Shown here: in pieces, positions 53,293-62,909 of the stretch
How positions within the stretch are numbered: position 1 is the stretch's first letter
Layout: every line of letters starts with the position of its first letter
DNA from: Pontibacter sp. SGAir0037
GTDB lineage: Bacteria > Bacteroidota > Bacteroidia > Cytophagales > Hymenobacteraceae
DNA: 64,000 bases
Assembly (NCBI RefSeq): GCF_005491705.1
Contig: NZ_CP028092.1
Coordinates: forward strand, 3,720,001 to 3,784,000
Direction: 5' to 3'
The notes under the pieces: generated by a model
What the model was told of the DNA's origin: nothing
The model's input: only the letters and a program-made list of their open reading frames with translations
Databases searched by the model: none
Program-made: the position numbers and the translations under genes

Positions 53293-56200
53293 TTAGAATC
53301 CAACATTTATACCTAGCGTGTATGTTTTTGGAATGTATGCATCAAAATTATTAGAGCTTGTTACATAAGTTTCAGGATCATAAGGTAGATCTTTATCCTT
53401 TACCCATGTTGCTAAGTTTGTTCCACTTAGATAAACACGTAAGCTTGTCATGTGTATTTTCTCCAATAATGTACTTGGAAGGTTATATGCAAGTGTTAGA
53501 TCTCTTAAACGCACATAGTCTCCTTGATACAAGAATCTATCTGATAAAGAGTTAGAACTTAAATTACCTCCAACTACATATTTAGGCACATTAGTAATGT
53601 CACCAGGCTTCTGCCAGCGGTCAAGTTGAGAAGCTACTTTATTGAATGAAGAATTGTAACCATCACCTTGGGTATATGAAGCCCAAGAATCACGTACTAA
53701 ATTACCGCCACTGTAATAGAACAGGAAGTCCAAGCTAAACCCTTTGAAAGAAAAAGTACTTCCAACACCTCCAAAGTATTTTGGAGTTGACTGTCCAACT
53801 ATAACTCTTTCTGCATCATTATAAATAGAAGTCGTTTCTGTTCTAGTTTCATCAGTGTACCAGAGAGGATTACCATTTGCTGGATCTACACCAGCCCATT
53901 GACGAACATAGAATGAATAATAATTTTCACCTACTCTTCTAATAAATGGAGATGAAATTATATCTCCGTCAACTAAATTTAAGACTTCATTTTTATTAGT
54001 TGATATATTGAAGCGGGCATCCCATCTAAAGTCACCAAATGCTACAGGAGTACCAGAAAGCTCTAATTCGATTCCACTATTCTTCATAGCACCAACATTA
54101 TTGGTAAAATTAGGGAATCCAGAAGTATGAGAAATAGGTTGCTCCATCAATAAACCAGTAGTTTTGCGGCTATACCAGTCAAATACTACATTTAATCTAT
54201 TGTTAAATAATCCTAAATCAAATCCTAAGTCAAGAGGCTTATTAGTTTCCCAAGTTAAATTTTCGTTACCCACGTTACTTGGAGCACTGCCTGACAAACC
54301 ATTGTAATTATATGTAGCACCATACCCGTAAGTTGGTCTCCATGCGTAATTACCTATACTTGCGTTACCATTCAATCCATAAGAACCTCTTAGTTTTAGC
54401 TGACTAACTACAGGTACAGACTGCATAAATGGTTCCTGATCTACATTCCATGCAGCACCAACTGACCAGAAGTTACCATAAGGGTTGTTAATACTAAATC
54501 TAGAAGAACCATCTCTCCTGAAGCTTCCAGATAACACATATCTTCCTTTATATGATATATCTCCTATTGCTAATAAGCCAGTAAAGGTATAACCTTCATT
54601 TGTACCAGATGCTGTATTCAGAACAGAGCCAGCAGAAGGCACAGTAATATCTGTATTAGGGGGTAAATTTGTTGTAGAAACATTAGAGCTATAATATAAA
54701 GACTTTTGTGCTTCGTAACCTGCTTTTAAGTTAGCTACAAGCGAATTATCATTCAAAATGTCTAAATTATAGTCTAACAGATTAGTAGCCACCCAATTAA
54801 AATAACGAGTATAATATCTATAGCTCTGCCCACTTGAATTTCTTGCGTCACCAAAGTATGGGTTATAATATAAGTCTTCTTCAATACCATTATAATCTAC
54901 CCCGAACTTAGAGGTAAACTTCAGGTTATCAAGGATACGATATTCAGCTGATGCACTTCCGATACCTTTAAGAGCTCCATAAATACGACTATCATACTCA
55001 GCAACAGCTAATGGATTATATATACCACTAAAATCGGTTGCGCTATAGCTAGGCTTTCCTTCTGCGTTATATGCAGGCAGATATGGTGTTAAAAAATAAG
55101 CTGCAAGTATTGGATTTCTAAATGTACCACCATTAGTTTCTCCCTTTTGTGATGAATAAGATATCATCATATTTGTATTGAAAGATAAACGTTCTGTTGC
55201 TTTATGTTTAAGGTTTACATTCGTTGAGTATCTTTCAAAATAAGAATTTATAACCGAGCCCTCCTGCTCAAAGTAACCTGCACCAATATGAAACTGAGTT
55301 TTATCATTACCACCACTAGCAGATAAATTATACTGTTGCTGAACCCCAACCTGAGTAACCTCATCCAACCAATTAGTACTTACACCAGCACGAGCAGCTG
55401 TGATCATTGTATTATCTACATATGCTAAAGCCTGTTCTAAAGTCTGACTTGAACCCGCATTTACCCTTCCTTCAGCTGTTAGTTCTCTATACTCTTCAGT
55501 AGTTAAAGGACGGTTCCTTTTATTCAGATACCCCGGTTCAGAATATCCACGTTCCATATCAAAGCGAAATTTGGTTTTGCCAGCTTTACCACTCTTTGTT
55601 GTGATAACAATTACACCATTGGCAGCTCTGGAACCATATATTGAAGCGGCTGATGCATCTTTTAATACCGTCATGCTTTCAATATCATTAGGATTAATAC
55701 CGGCTAAAGCATTACTTGTTTGTTGAATTCTCGACAAATCTCCTGAATTGATTGGCACTCCATCAACAACATAAAGCGGCTCTGAAGATGCAGTCATAGA
55801 ACCCACACCCCGTATACGCACTTGCTGAGCAGCTCCAGGCTGACCTGAACCAGCTATAGACATCAAACCAGCAACCCTTCCTTGCAGTGCCTTATCAACT
55901 GATGTAAATTGAGTGTTTTCAATATCTTTAGCCCCAACTTGTACCACAGAACCTGTTTGCTCTAGTTTAGTTGTAGTCCCATAGCCTGTAACAACAACTT
56001 CTGATAAAGACTTAGTATCTTCAGCTAGCTGCACATTTATTGTATTGCGACCTCCTACTTTCACTTCTTGGGTTGTATATCCTAAGAATTTAATAATTAA
56101 TACAGCCTCTCCAGATGGCGCACCAATACTAAAGGTACCATTTGCATTAGTAAATGTACCTACAGTTGTTCCTTTAACAGCCACTCCTACCCCAGGAAGA

Positions 56201-56310
56201 GGTGTATTTTTTTGGTCTGTCACAGTCCCTGTAACAGTGAATCCCTGCGCCCATGCTTGATTAGCCAGCACGAATAACAGAGCGAAACTCATTAATAGAA
56301 TTTTTCTCAT
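53293..56310 (-). CDS. SusC/RagA-family TonB-linked outer-membrane transporter
   Basis: A 1005-residue TonB-dependent importer. In order: signal peptide (1-21), carboxypeptidase-D-type domain (VTGTVTDQKNTPLPGVGV, TFTNANGTFSI; about 23-100), TonB box region SEVVVTGYGTT (about 104-114), plug domain with RIRGVGSMTASSEPLYVVDGVPI and ASIYGSRAANGVIVITTK, and a 22-strand barrel ending TLGINVGF. It pairs with SusD downstream. There is no STN domain at the N-terminus, and no ECF/anti-sigma or hybrid two-component gene lies nearby, so it is probably controlled from elsewhere. Base composition is visibly poorer in GC than the flanking regions. Confidence 0.96.
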   Translation of the reverse strand: MRKILLMSFALLFVLANQAWAQGFTVTGTVTDQKNTPLPGVGVAVKGTTVGTFTNANGTFSIGAPSGEAVLIIKFLGYTTQEVKVGGRNTINVQLAEDTKSLSEVVVTGYGTTTKLEQTGSVVQVGAKDIENTQFTSVDKALQGRVAGLMSIAGSGQPGAAQQVRIRGVGSMTASSEPLYVVDGVPINSGDLSRIQQTSNALAGINPNDIESMTVLKDASAASIYGSRAANGVIVITTKSGKAGKTKFRFDMERGYSEPGYLNKRNRPLTTEEYRELTAEGRVNAGSSQTLEQALAYVDNTMITAARAGVSTNWLDEVTQVGVQQQYNLSASGGNDKTQFHIGAGYFEQEGSVINSYFERYSTNVNLKHKATERLSFNTNMMISYSSQKGETNGGTFRNPILAAYFLTPYLPAYNAEGKPSYSATDFSGIYNPLAVAEYDSRIYGALKGIGSASAEYRILDNLKFTSKFGVDYNGIEEDLYYNPYFGDARNSSGQSYRYYTRYFNWVATNLLDYNLDILNDNSLVANLKAGYEAQKSLYYSSNVSTTNLPPNTDITVPSAGSVLNTASGTNEGYTFTGLLAIGDISYKGRYVLSGSFRRDGSSRFSINNPYGNFWSVGAAWNVDQEPFMQSVPVVSQLKLRGSYGLNGNASIGNYAWRPTYGYGATYNYNGLSGSAPSNVGNENLTWETNKPLDLGFDLGLFNNRLNVVFDWYSRKTTGLLMEQPISHTSGFPNFTNNVGAMKNSGIELELSGTPVAFGDFRWDARFNISTNKNEVLNLVDGDIISSPFIRRVGENYYSFYVRQWAGVDPANGNPLWYTDETRTETTSIYNDAERVIVGQSTPKYFGGVGSTFSFKGFSLDFLFYYSGGNLVRDSWASYTQGDGYNSSFNKVASQLDRWQKPGDITNVPKYVVGGNLSSNSLSDRFLYQGDYVRLRDLTLAYNLPSTLLEKIHMTSLRVYLSGTNLATWVKDKDLPYDPETYVTSSNNFDAYIPKTYTLGINVGF

Positions 56311-56717
56311 AAAGTTAGACTAGATAATTGATTAGTTTGTGTAATATAAATTTAAATTTAATACTATAAATCTATTATTGAAAACTTTTTTGCTTTTTTT
56401 CCGTAACCGCACCTTGAATTATAATTTTCATAACTTAAGGAGCTTATTTTGTGAATATTTAAATTTTTTAAAGGCAAATAATTGGATCAACCTAAAAGAA
56501 TTGTTGTTTTATTATCATAAGAAAAATAAAAGCACACAATATTCCAATTAATAATTAATATTGATTTTATTTAGAGAGTTTAACTATTTAATGAGAGTAG
56601 TCCTACAAAAGCATTTAAAAGCTTATTGCTATAGCTCCTTATATAGAATATATCAATAAAAATACTTAATGATAATCACCTTCCTTGCCCATTCAATAAG
56701 AAATTCCCCCAGTCCCT
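56311..56717. other. AT-rich leader region of susCD
   Basis: About 400 bases, very AT-rich, without a supported gene. It contains the susC leader (56311-56342), which resembles the leader of the upstream S9 peptidase gene: both hold ACACAAACTAA and TCTAACTT when read on the minus strand. Confidence 0.4.
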
Positions 56718-59111
56718 CTACTTCAAATTCTCCTCAAACAACTTAAATATCCGTTTGTATTCATCGGTCCAGCTGGCAGGCTCGGTAAAGCCGTGGTTTT
56801 CTACCGGGTACACAGCCAGTTCCCAATTATCTTTACCAAGTTCAATTAATCGCTGCGAAAGACGCACAATATCTTGGAAATGAACATTTGTATCTACCAT
56901 ACCATGGCACATGAGCAAAGCACCTTTCAGACCTTCTGCATAATATATAGGAGAACTCTTGGCATAGGCTAGGCTGTCCGTGTATGGTGTGTTAAGAATG
57001 TTGGAAGTATAACCGTGGTTGTAGTGCGCCCAGTCGGTAACAGAACGTAAAGCAGCACCCGCAGCAAACACATCGGGCTGCGTAAACATAGCCATAAGCG
57101 TAATAAAACCACCGTAAGATCCACCGTAAATGCCTATGCGTTTCGGATCGACCTGGTGCTGCTCAGCCAGAAACTTTGCTCCGTCCACATGATCAGTTAA
57201 ATCTTTTCCACCCATGAACTGGTAAATGCCTGTTCGCACATCACGTCCATAACCTGCACTGCCTCTGTAGTCCATGTCCAATACAGTATATCCTTGGTCT
57301 ACCAGAAAGTTATGGAACATGTACTCCCTGAAGTAGCTACTCCACCACTTGTGTGCATTTTGCAGGTAACCGGCACCATGCACAAAAATAACAGCCGGTC
57401 CGTTGGCTTTGGCAGCAGCTGGTTTGTACAAGCGGGCATAAACATCAACGCCATCCCTGGCTTTAAATGAAATTACCTCCGGCTCACGCCAGTTGTAAGA
57501 TTTAAATTCATCCGTCAATGATTCTGTTATTTGCCGGGGAGTGGCTCCTTTTTTATTGTCCATCAGAAATAGCTCCCAGGGTTTATTGCTATAGGAGTAA
57601 CGTATGGCTAACGTTTTTTCATTTGGAGAAAGCTGCACTTCATGTGCACCTGACATAGTGGTCAGTTGCACCATTTCACCTCCCTGTATTGGCATCCGGT
57701 AAAAGTGCTGCTCACCCGGATGAACTTTGTTTGCTGTAAAATACCAGCTTTTTTTGTCGTTGCTCATTTTAAGCCCCGACACCTCAAATTTCCCGGCAGT
57801 CAGTGCTTTTTTACGGCCATTGTTTACGTTTACAGTATACAAATGAGAATAGCCACTTTCTTCTGACTGAAACCAGACATGCTCATTATCTGGCATAAAA
57901 CCTATGTCACCTGCTCCGTAACTAATACCAGGACCATTTATCCAGGCTTCATCGCGCTGACGATCCAGCAGAGAGAGCTTACCTGTAGCAGGATCTAACT
58001 TTAAAATCCATCGATCTTTATTATCAGCCGATCGCGCCACAACGACAGCATGTTTACCATTATCCGACCAGAAAGGACCATACATAGTAGTAGCTCTGGG
58101 TTCAGGCTGTTTCGCTTTGCTTCCTCCGGTGCTGTTACCCGCACTTACCTCCGCCTGCTTCAGATAAGCAGGTTGCTCATAAACACCCTCCACATCTTTC
58201 ATAGATGGTGCAAAAGTGGTATCGTGCTGTATATCGTAAATATAGAACTCTATAGTTGCCTGCGCATCCCCTACTTTTGTACGGGCATTAATATCTTCTG
58301 TATAACCGGAAGCTGTAATGAAATTCGGAACAATGGTTGCTTTGGCGTTTTTGGGCCTGCTTACCAACCAATAAGTAATAAAGCGCTCGTCCGGACTGAG
58401 AGAAATGTTATCGGCTGACTTATCATCAATGTAAATCTCTTTGGGGCGTTTAGGAGAGTCTGCTTTACGCTGCTGCTGTTGTGCTTTGTCATCAGTTTCC
58501 CGATCACGGACAATTTGCAGCAAGGCTAATTGCTGCTCTTTTAACCAGTCCCGCTGCGCGTCTTTAGGTTCGCCGGCAACAGGTTTGCGGCCTTTTCTGA
58601 AATCAGAGAGTTGCCTTACCTGGCCACTGCTATGGCTCCAGGAAAACATATTTCCATTGCTCAGGTACAATACCTCCTGTTCATCAAAGCTAAAAGAGGG
58701 GCTGCTTTCACGCTCAGTCGTATTGGTAACCTGCTGTACCTTGCCAGATTTTATGTCATACAAGAAGATGTCGCCATTCTTCTCATACACCTTTTTAGTT
58801 CTTGCTTTATTATAGCGGCCATAAGGCGAAGGCAAGTTGCGGCGCTCTTGCGCACTCACCTTCTTCATATTCTTTCCACTAACTAAAACGCTGTACAAAG
58901 AATCATAACGATTGCCTTCCGGATTCCAGCTAAAGTATACCTTGCTGCCGTCTTCCGACCAGAAAACGTTATCAGGAGACGTGCCTATCCATTTCGGATC
59001 ACGCATGATCTTCTCAACACTGAGTACCATGTTACGCTGCTGCGCTTGAACTGCACTACCGCCAAGCAGCAGGCAGAACAAGAGAGCCATAGCTTTCTTT
59101 TTAAAAAGCAT
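56718..59111 (-). CDS. Exported S9-family peptidase (dipeptidyl-peptidase IV-like)
   Basis: A serine peptidase of 797 residues acting in the periplasm. Signal peptide about 1-23 (ALLFCLLLGGSAVQAQ). Residues about 30-530 form a beta propeller (for example SPSFSFDEQEVLYLSNGNMFSW, SLSPDERFITYWLVS, VQLSPNEKTLAIRYS), and about 560-797 the alpha/beta-hydrolase domain with catalytic Ser665 in GGSYGG, Asp740 in MVDTNVHF and His773 in ENHGF. These features fit the DPP IV/acylaminoacyl-peptidase group. Proline specificity cannot be assigned. It lies upstream of susC on the same strand, 400 bases apart, and may supply peptides. Confidence 0.93.
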   Translation of the reverse strand: MLFKKKAMALLFCLLLGGSAVQAQQRNMVLSVEKIMRDPKWIGTSPDNVFWSEDGSKVYFSWNPEGNRYDSLYSVLVSGKNMKKVSAQERRNLPSPYGRYNKARTKKVYEKNGDIFLYDIKSGKVQQVTNTTERESSPSFSFDEQEVLYLSNGNMFSWSHSSGQVRQLSDFRKGRKPVAGEPKDAQRDWLKEQQLALLQIVRDRETDDKAQQQQRKADSPKRPKEIYIDDKSADNISLSPDERFITYWLVSRPKNAKATIVPNFITASGYTEDINARTKVGDAQATIEFYIYDIQHDTTFAPSMKDVEGVYEQPAYLKQAEVSAGNSTGGSKAKQPEPRATTMYGPFWSDNGKHAVVVARSADNKDRWILKLDPATGKLSLLDRQRDEAWINGPGISYGAGDIGFMPDNEHVWFQSEESGYSHLYTVNVNNGRKKALTAGKFEVSGLKMSNDKKSWYFTANKVHPGEQHFYRMPIQGGEMVQLTTMSGAHEVQLSPNEKTLAIRYSYSNKPWELFLMDNKKGATPRQITESLTDEFKSYNWREPEVISFKARDGVDVYARLYKPAAAKANGPAVIFVHGAGYLQNAHKWWSSYFREYMFHNFLVDQGYTVLDMDYRGSAGYGRDVRTGIYQFMGGKDLTDHVDGAKFLAEQHQVDPKRIGIYGGSYGGFITLMAMFTQPDVFAAGAALRSVTDWAHYNHGYTSNILNTPYTDSLAYAKSSPIYYAEGLKGALLMCHGMVDTNVHFQDIVRLSQRLIELGKDNWELAVYPVENHGFTEPASWTDEYKRIFKLFEENLK

Positions 59112-59188
59112 GTAAAATTAAGTTAGATTAGTTAGTTTGTGTCGTTAGCAGCTATAAGCTACTATAAGTTTGTTTTCATGTGAGCCCG

Positions 59189-60868
59189 CTAATTTCCTGC
59201 CGCAAATACCATTGGCGGATGCTGCTCTTCGTGGTTAGTCAGGTCTTGGTAAAACTTTGCAAACGCCAGCACCTGGGCTTCTCCGAAGAGTTTCCCCATA
59301 AAAGTGATAGTAGTTGGCATACCATTTTTCTGAAATCCGTTTGGCACCACCACACAAGGATGTCCTGTTAAGTTTGTTACCACCAGATTTGAGCTTGCAA
59401 AAGAAGGGCTGATATAAACATCAACATCTTTTAAATTTTCCTGCATCTGCTGTATGAGCAGCGTACGCACTCGCTGTGCCTGCAAATACTCCACAGCTGG
59501 TATGAAACGCCCTGTCCTGAATGTGTTTGGCCAGGCATTCTTATGCTGTTGCACCAGTAAACTATCGCGGCCGCTCCTGGTAAGTTCATCAAAAGCAGCA
59601 GCGCCCTCTACTGTAATGGTTAATGTTAAGTCCCGGGCCGGAAGGTTGGGAAGTTCGACGGGAACCAGTTCAATACCTGCTTTTCGCAAAGCTTCTAAGG
59701 TAGCCTGGTCGTTTGGTTTGAAAGCGCCATACTCGCGCTCGAAGTCATTTTTAAGGTATCCTACACGTAATTTTCTAGGATTGATATTCTTATTGTAGTT
59801 GAAAGGCGCATCGTGCACGGAAATATCTTTTCCGTCCGGCCCATAAATAGCGTTAAAAACAATGGCACAATCTTCTGCTGAGCGAGCTATCGGGCCAATT
59901 TTATCCATAGACCAGCTTAAAGCCATTGCACCCTGGCGACTAACTCTACCAAATGTAGGCCGCAAACCAGTTGTACCACAGGCAGTAGAAGGAGATACGA
60001 TAGAACCCAGCGTTTCCGTACCTATAGCGTATGGCAGCAAGCCAGCTGCCACAGCAGAGGCTGAACCAGCAGAAGATCCGCTGGAACCTTTTTTCACATC
60101 CCACGGGGAACGGGTTTTACCACCATACCATACATCTCCCATCGCCAGCGCGCCTAAAGTAGTTTTGGCTACCAGCACGCCTCCTGCATCCTGCAGGCGT
60201 TTAACCACGGTGGCATCTTCGTCAATTAGCTGGTCTTTGTAAGGTGTGGCTCCCCAGGTAGTTTTATACTTTCTGGTAGACAATAAATCTTTTACACCAA
60301 ACGGAATGCCATGCAGCATGCCTTTGTACTTACCTGCTTTAATTTCCTGGTCAGCCTTGCGGGCCTGCTCTAACGCCAACTCTTCCGTAAGCGTAGTAAC
60401 ACATTCCAGAGTTGGGCCAAACTTCTTCAGGCGGTCCAGGTAAAATTTAGTAAGCTCTTCTGATGATATTTGTTTTGTGCGGATAAGTGCCGCCAATTGC
60501 GGTATAGAATAAAAAGCCAGTTCCTCTCTATTGGCAGGTAACTTTACATTTTTAAGAGCCTCTACAGCAAAAGCCTCGCGCTTTTGCTCAAACTCAAATC
60601 CTACGGGAATCGGATTAAATACAAGTGCAGGGGCAACATCATTTGTAAGCTGTTGCTGGCGTACCCGCTCATAGCCTTCCTTATACTCTTCCAGACCAGA
60701 TAAAGTAGAATCCAGCTGAGCTGCTTTAAAATTCAGGCCAATTAGCTGCTGCGCATTTTGCAGCATTGCCACCGTTAGTTTGCTCTCGGCCACTTTTGTA
60801 ATAAAAGCACCAGATACAAAACAACTCGTACCAATTAAAGAGTATACTAATTTCCTGTTTAATTTCAT
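59189..60868 (-). CDS. Exported amidase (amidase-signature family)
   Basis: A 559-residue amide hydrolase. The Ser-cisSer-Lys triad region is clear: Lys193 in GIPFGVKDLL, the GSSGSSAGSAS loop (261-271), and the nucleophile Ser289 in GTETLGSIVSPS. The N-terminus holds one hydrophobic segment (LVYSLIGTSCFVSGAFI) that can act as signal peptide or anchor. I chose the ATG at 60868; a TTG six codons upstream is less likely. Peptide amides are plausible substrates, as in peptide amidase relatives, but this is inference. It lies 77 bases upstream of the S9 peptidase gene and may share a transcript. Confidence 0.92.
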   Translation of the reverse strand: MKLNRKLVYSLIGTSCFVSGAFITKVAESKLTVAMLQNAQQLIGLNFKAAQLDSTLSGLEEYKEGYERVRQQQLTNDVAPALVFNPIPVGFEFEQKREAFAVEALKNVKLPANREELAFYSIPQLAALIRTKQISSEELTKFYLDRLKKFGPTLECVTTLTEELALEQARKADQEIKAGKYKGMLHGIPFGVKDLLSTRKYKTTWGATPYKDQLIDEDATVVKRLQDAGGVLVAKTTLGALAMGDVWYGGKTRSPWDVKKGSSGSSAGSASAVAAGLLPYAIGTETLGSIVSPSTACGTTGLRPTFGRVSRQGAMALSWSMDKIGPIARSAEDCAIVFNAIYGPDGKDISVHDAPFNYNKNINPRKLRVGYLKNDFEREYGAFKPNDQATLEALRKAGIELVPVELPNLPARDLTLTITVEGAAAFDELTRSGRDSLLVQQHKNAWPNTFRTGRFIPAVEYLQAQRVRTLLIQQMQENLKDVDVYISPSFASSNLVVTNLTGHPCVVVPNGFQKNGMPTTITFMGKLFGEAQVLAFAKFYQDLTNHEEQHPPMVFAAGN

Positions 60869-61030
60869 GAACCTATAGAAAAGCAAAGGCTATGCGGGTA
60901 ATCATTTGCCCAAATTAATACCTCCCCCTTTATTTTCAAAGTCGCAACAACTAAAAAGTATATATTTTTTTTAAAAAATGGCCCTGCAAGGGTAATTTCG
61001 AATCAGATAGGATTATACTAATATATTTAC

Positions 61031-61846
61031 CTAAGCTTTTGTTGTTACAACATCTACCTTATCTCCTACCATTACCTTGCTTCCTTTTGTAAGTAGCAGA
61101 TTCTGACCTACCATTATTTTGTTATTTTTCTGCCGGAAAGTTGCAAGCGTTTTTAGCGGCTCCGCGCTCTTGTTTCCGGTTTCCTGGTTAATTGTTACCA
61201 CCACACATCGTGCGCAGGGCTTGGCTGCTCTAAAGGCAGCTTCTCCGATGCTGAACTCATCCCAGGTATCTTCTATAAATGGTGTTCCACCAGAAAAAAC
61301 CAGGTTGGGCCTAAAGCGGTTCATGGGCACAGGCTCTGCCAGGCGCAAATTCAGATCATCTAAAGAAGCCTGCCCGATCATCAGGAAAGGATAGCCATCT
61401 GCAAAGCTTACTACTTCTTCCTCAAAAGCATACCGCTCATCCACTTTACGTTTTGTATCAAGTGGCATGTATACCAGCCTGGCCGGCATCTGCAGTACAT
61501 TGGTAAACCATTCGTTCGCCTCTGCAGCCACTATCACCGCCTCACAGGTATCATCCCAAACAGAAACCTGTACACGTTCTTCTGTCTTAGGGCTGAAAGG
61601 AATAAGCAAAGGAGTATACTTCTCATGCTTATGCGTTACCAGAAGTCCCTCATCCTGCAAATGCACCTGCAGTAAAGCCATAATACCATGCTGCCTTTGC
61701 GATAGAAATCTACCTGTCTCATCTACCAGCATCCAGCGCCGGTCATAGCGCAGGCCTCTGTCTTCTATTTGTGCCTCCTGCAGGCTGATACCGCCCAAAG
61801 ATTTAATCGGGTAAATATTGATCTCAGTAAGTGTATAGTTATTCAT
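61031..61846 (-). CDS. MOSC-domain protein (YcbX/mARC-like)
   Basis: A 271-residue cytoplasmic molybdenum-cofactor enzyme candidate. The N-terminal MOSC beta-barrel domain is seen in EINIYPIKSLGGISLQEAQI and GLRYDRRWMLVDETGRFLSQR; the C-terminal MOSC domain in RFRPNLVFSGG and AKPCARCVVVTINQETG with Cys211 and Cys214, one of which should bind molybdenum. Relatives reduce N-hydroxylated compounds and S-oxides. Unlike E. coli YcbX there is no C-terminal [2Fe-2S] domain, so it needs a separate electron donor. It is divergent from the TraB-family gene. Confidence 0.9.
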   Translation of the reverse strand: MNNYTLTEINIYPIKSLGGISLQEAQIEDRGLRYDRRWMLVDETGRFLSQRQHGIMALLQVHLQDEGLLVTHKHEKYTPLLIPFSPKTEERVQVSVWDDTCEAVIVAAEANEWFTNVLQMPARLVYMPLDTKRKVDERYAFEEEVVSFADGYPFLMIGQASLDDLNLRLAEPVPMNRFRPNLVFSGGTPFIEDTWDEFSIGEAAFRAAKPCARCVVVTINQETGNKSAEPLKTLATFRQKNNKIMVGQNLLLTKGSKVMVGDKVDVVTTKA

Positions 61847-61994
61847 ACAATAAAGGTCTGTTTGCGTTACAAGATAAATATTTCTGCGTAGCCAGTCAGG
61901 AGAATATTCCGTGATGCAGGTTCCGGTAGTTAAGCGGCAGAATATAGTAGAACAAGAAATGGGAGTTCATCCTTTTTATGACAAACTTTACCTT

Positions 61995-62885
61995 ATGAAA
62001 AAGCTGCATAACCTATTAGCGCCCTTATACCTTTTTATTTGCCTCAACCTGTTCTGCCTGCACCCCGTGTCCGGGCAAAACACGAATAAAAAGCCGAAAG
62101 CTTTGCTCTGGGAGATTTCTGGTAATGGCCTGGCCAAACCTTCTTACCTGTTCGGTACTATTCATGCTATTTGCCCTGATGTTTTTGTATTGCCAGACCA
62201 GGTAAAGGCAAAACTGCAAACTTCTGAACAGCTTGCACTGGAAATAGACATGGATGACCCGAAATTTATGTCGGCAATACAGCAAGGTGCCCTGATGAGC
62301 AGTGGAGGCATACGGGATCTGTATACAGAAGAACAGTATAAAGTGCTTCACAGTTACTTTACCCAAACCATGCACATAGACATCAGTCAACTGGACAAGA
62401 TGAAGCCTTTCATGCTGAACAGTATGCTGATGATGCAGATGACAGACTGCCAGCCGGAATCTTATGAGCAAACACTGCTAACGCTGGCAAAAGCACAGGG
62501 CAAAGAAGTAATAGGCGTGGAAACAGTGCAGGAGCAGATAAAAGCGTTCGACAACATCCCTTATAAGGTACAGGCTGAAATGCTGTTAGAGAGTGTAACT
62601 GAAATGGATAAAGCAAAAGCCAATTATAAAAAAATGGTGCAGCTGTACCTGGCACAGGATCTTTACGGGCTGGAAGAACTTCTGAAAGAAGATTATAAAG
62701 GTGAATACGATGTTTTTGAAGATGCCCTTTTCACACAGCGTAACCTAAACTGGATACCTGTTATAGCGCGTGAGGCAAAAGCAAAGGCCACCTTTTTTGC
62801 CGTTGGAGCAGGCCATCTTACCGGAGAAGGCGGCATCTTGGAATTATTGCGCCAGAAAGGCTACACCCTCACTCCTGTTCCGTAA
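61995..62885 (+). CDS. TraB/GumN-family secreted protein
   Basis: A 296-residue protein, start at the ATG at 61995 (MKKLHNLLAPLYLFICLNLF, a Sec signal); a longer frame beginning at 61911 would bury the signal peptide. The family motifs are LLWEISGNGLAKPSYLFGTIHAICPD near the start, EQLALEIDMDD, and the C-terminal FFAVGAGHLTGEGGILELLRQKGY. TraB/GumN proteins are thought to be metal-dependent proteases related to Tiki, based on the GTIH and GxxH signatures, both present here. Followed after 24 bases by an M1 peptidase gene, so the two are likely co-transcribed. Confidence 0.9.
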   Translation: MKKLHNLLAPLYLFICLNLFCLHPVSGQNTNKKPKALLWEISGNGLAKPSYLFGTIHAICPDVFVLPDQVKAKLQTSEQLALEIDMDDPKFMSAIQQGALMSSGGIRDLYTEEQYKVLHSYFTQTMHIDISQLDKMKPFMLNSMLMMQMTDCQPESYEQTLLTLAKAQGKEVIGVETVQEQIKAFDNIPYKVQAEMLLESVTEMDKAKANYKKMVQLYLAQDLYGLEELLKEDYKGEYDVFEDALFTQRNLNWIPVIAREAKAKATFFAVGAGHLTGEGGILELLRQKGYTLTPVP

Positions 62886-62909
62886 TGCAGAAGTAAGAAT
62901 CTTTTAGAA

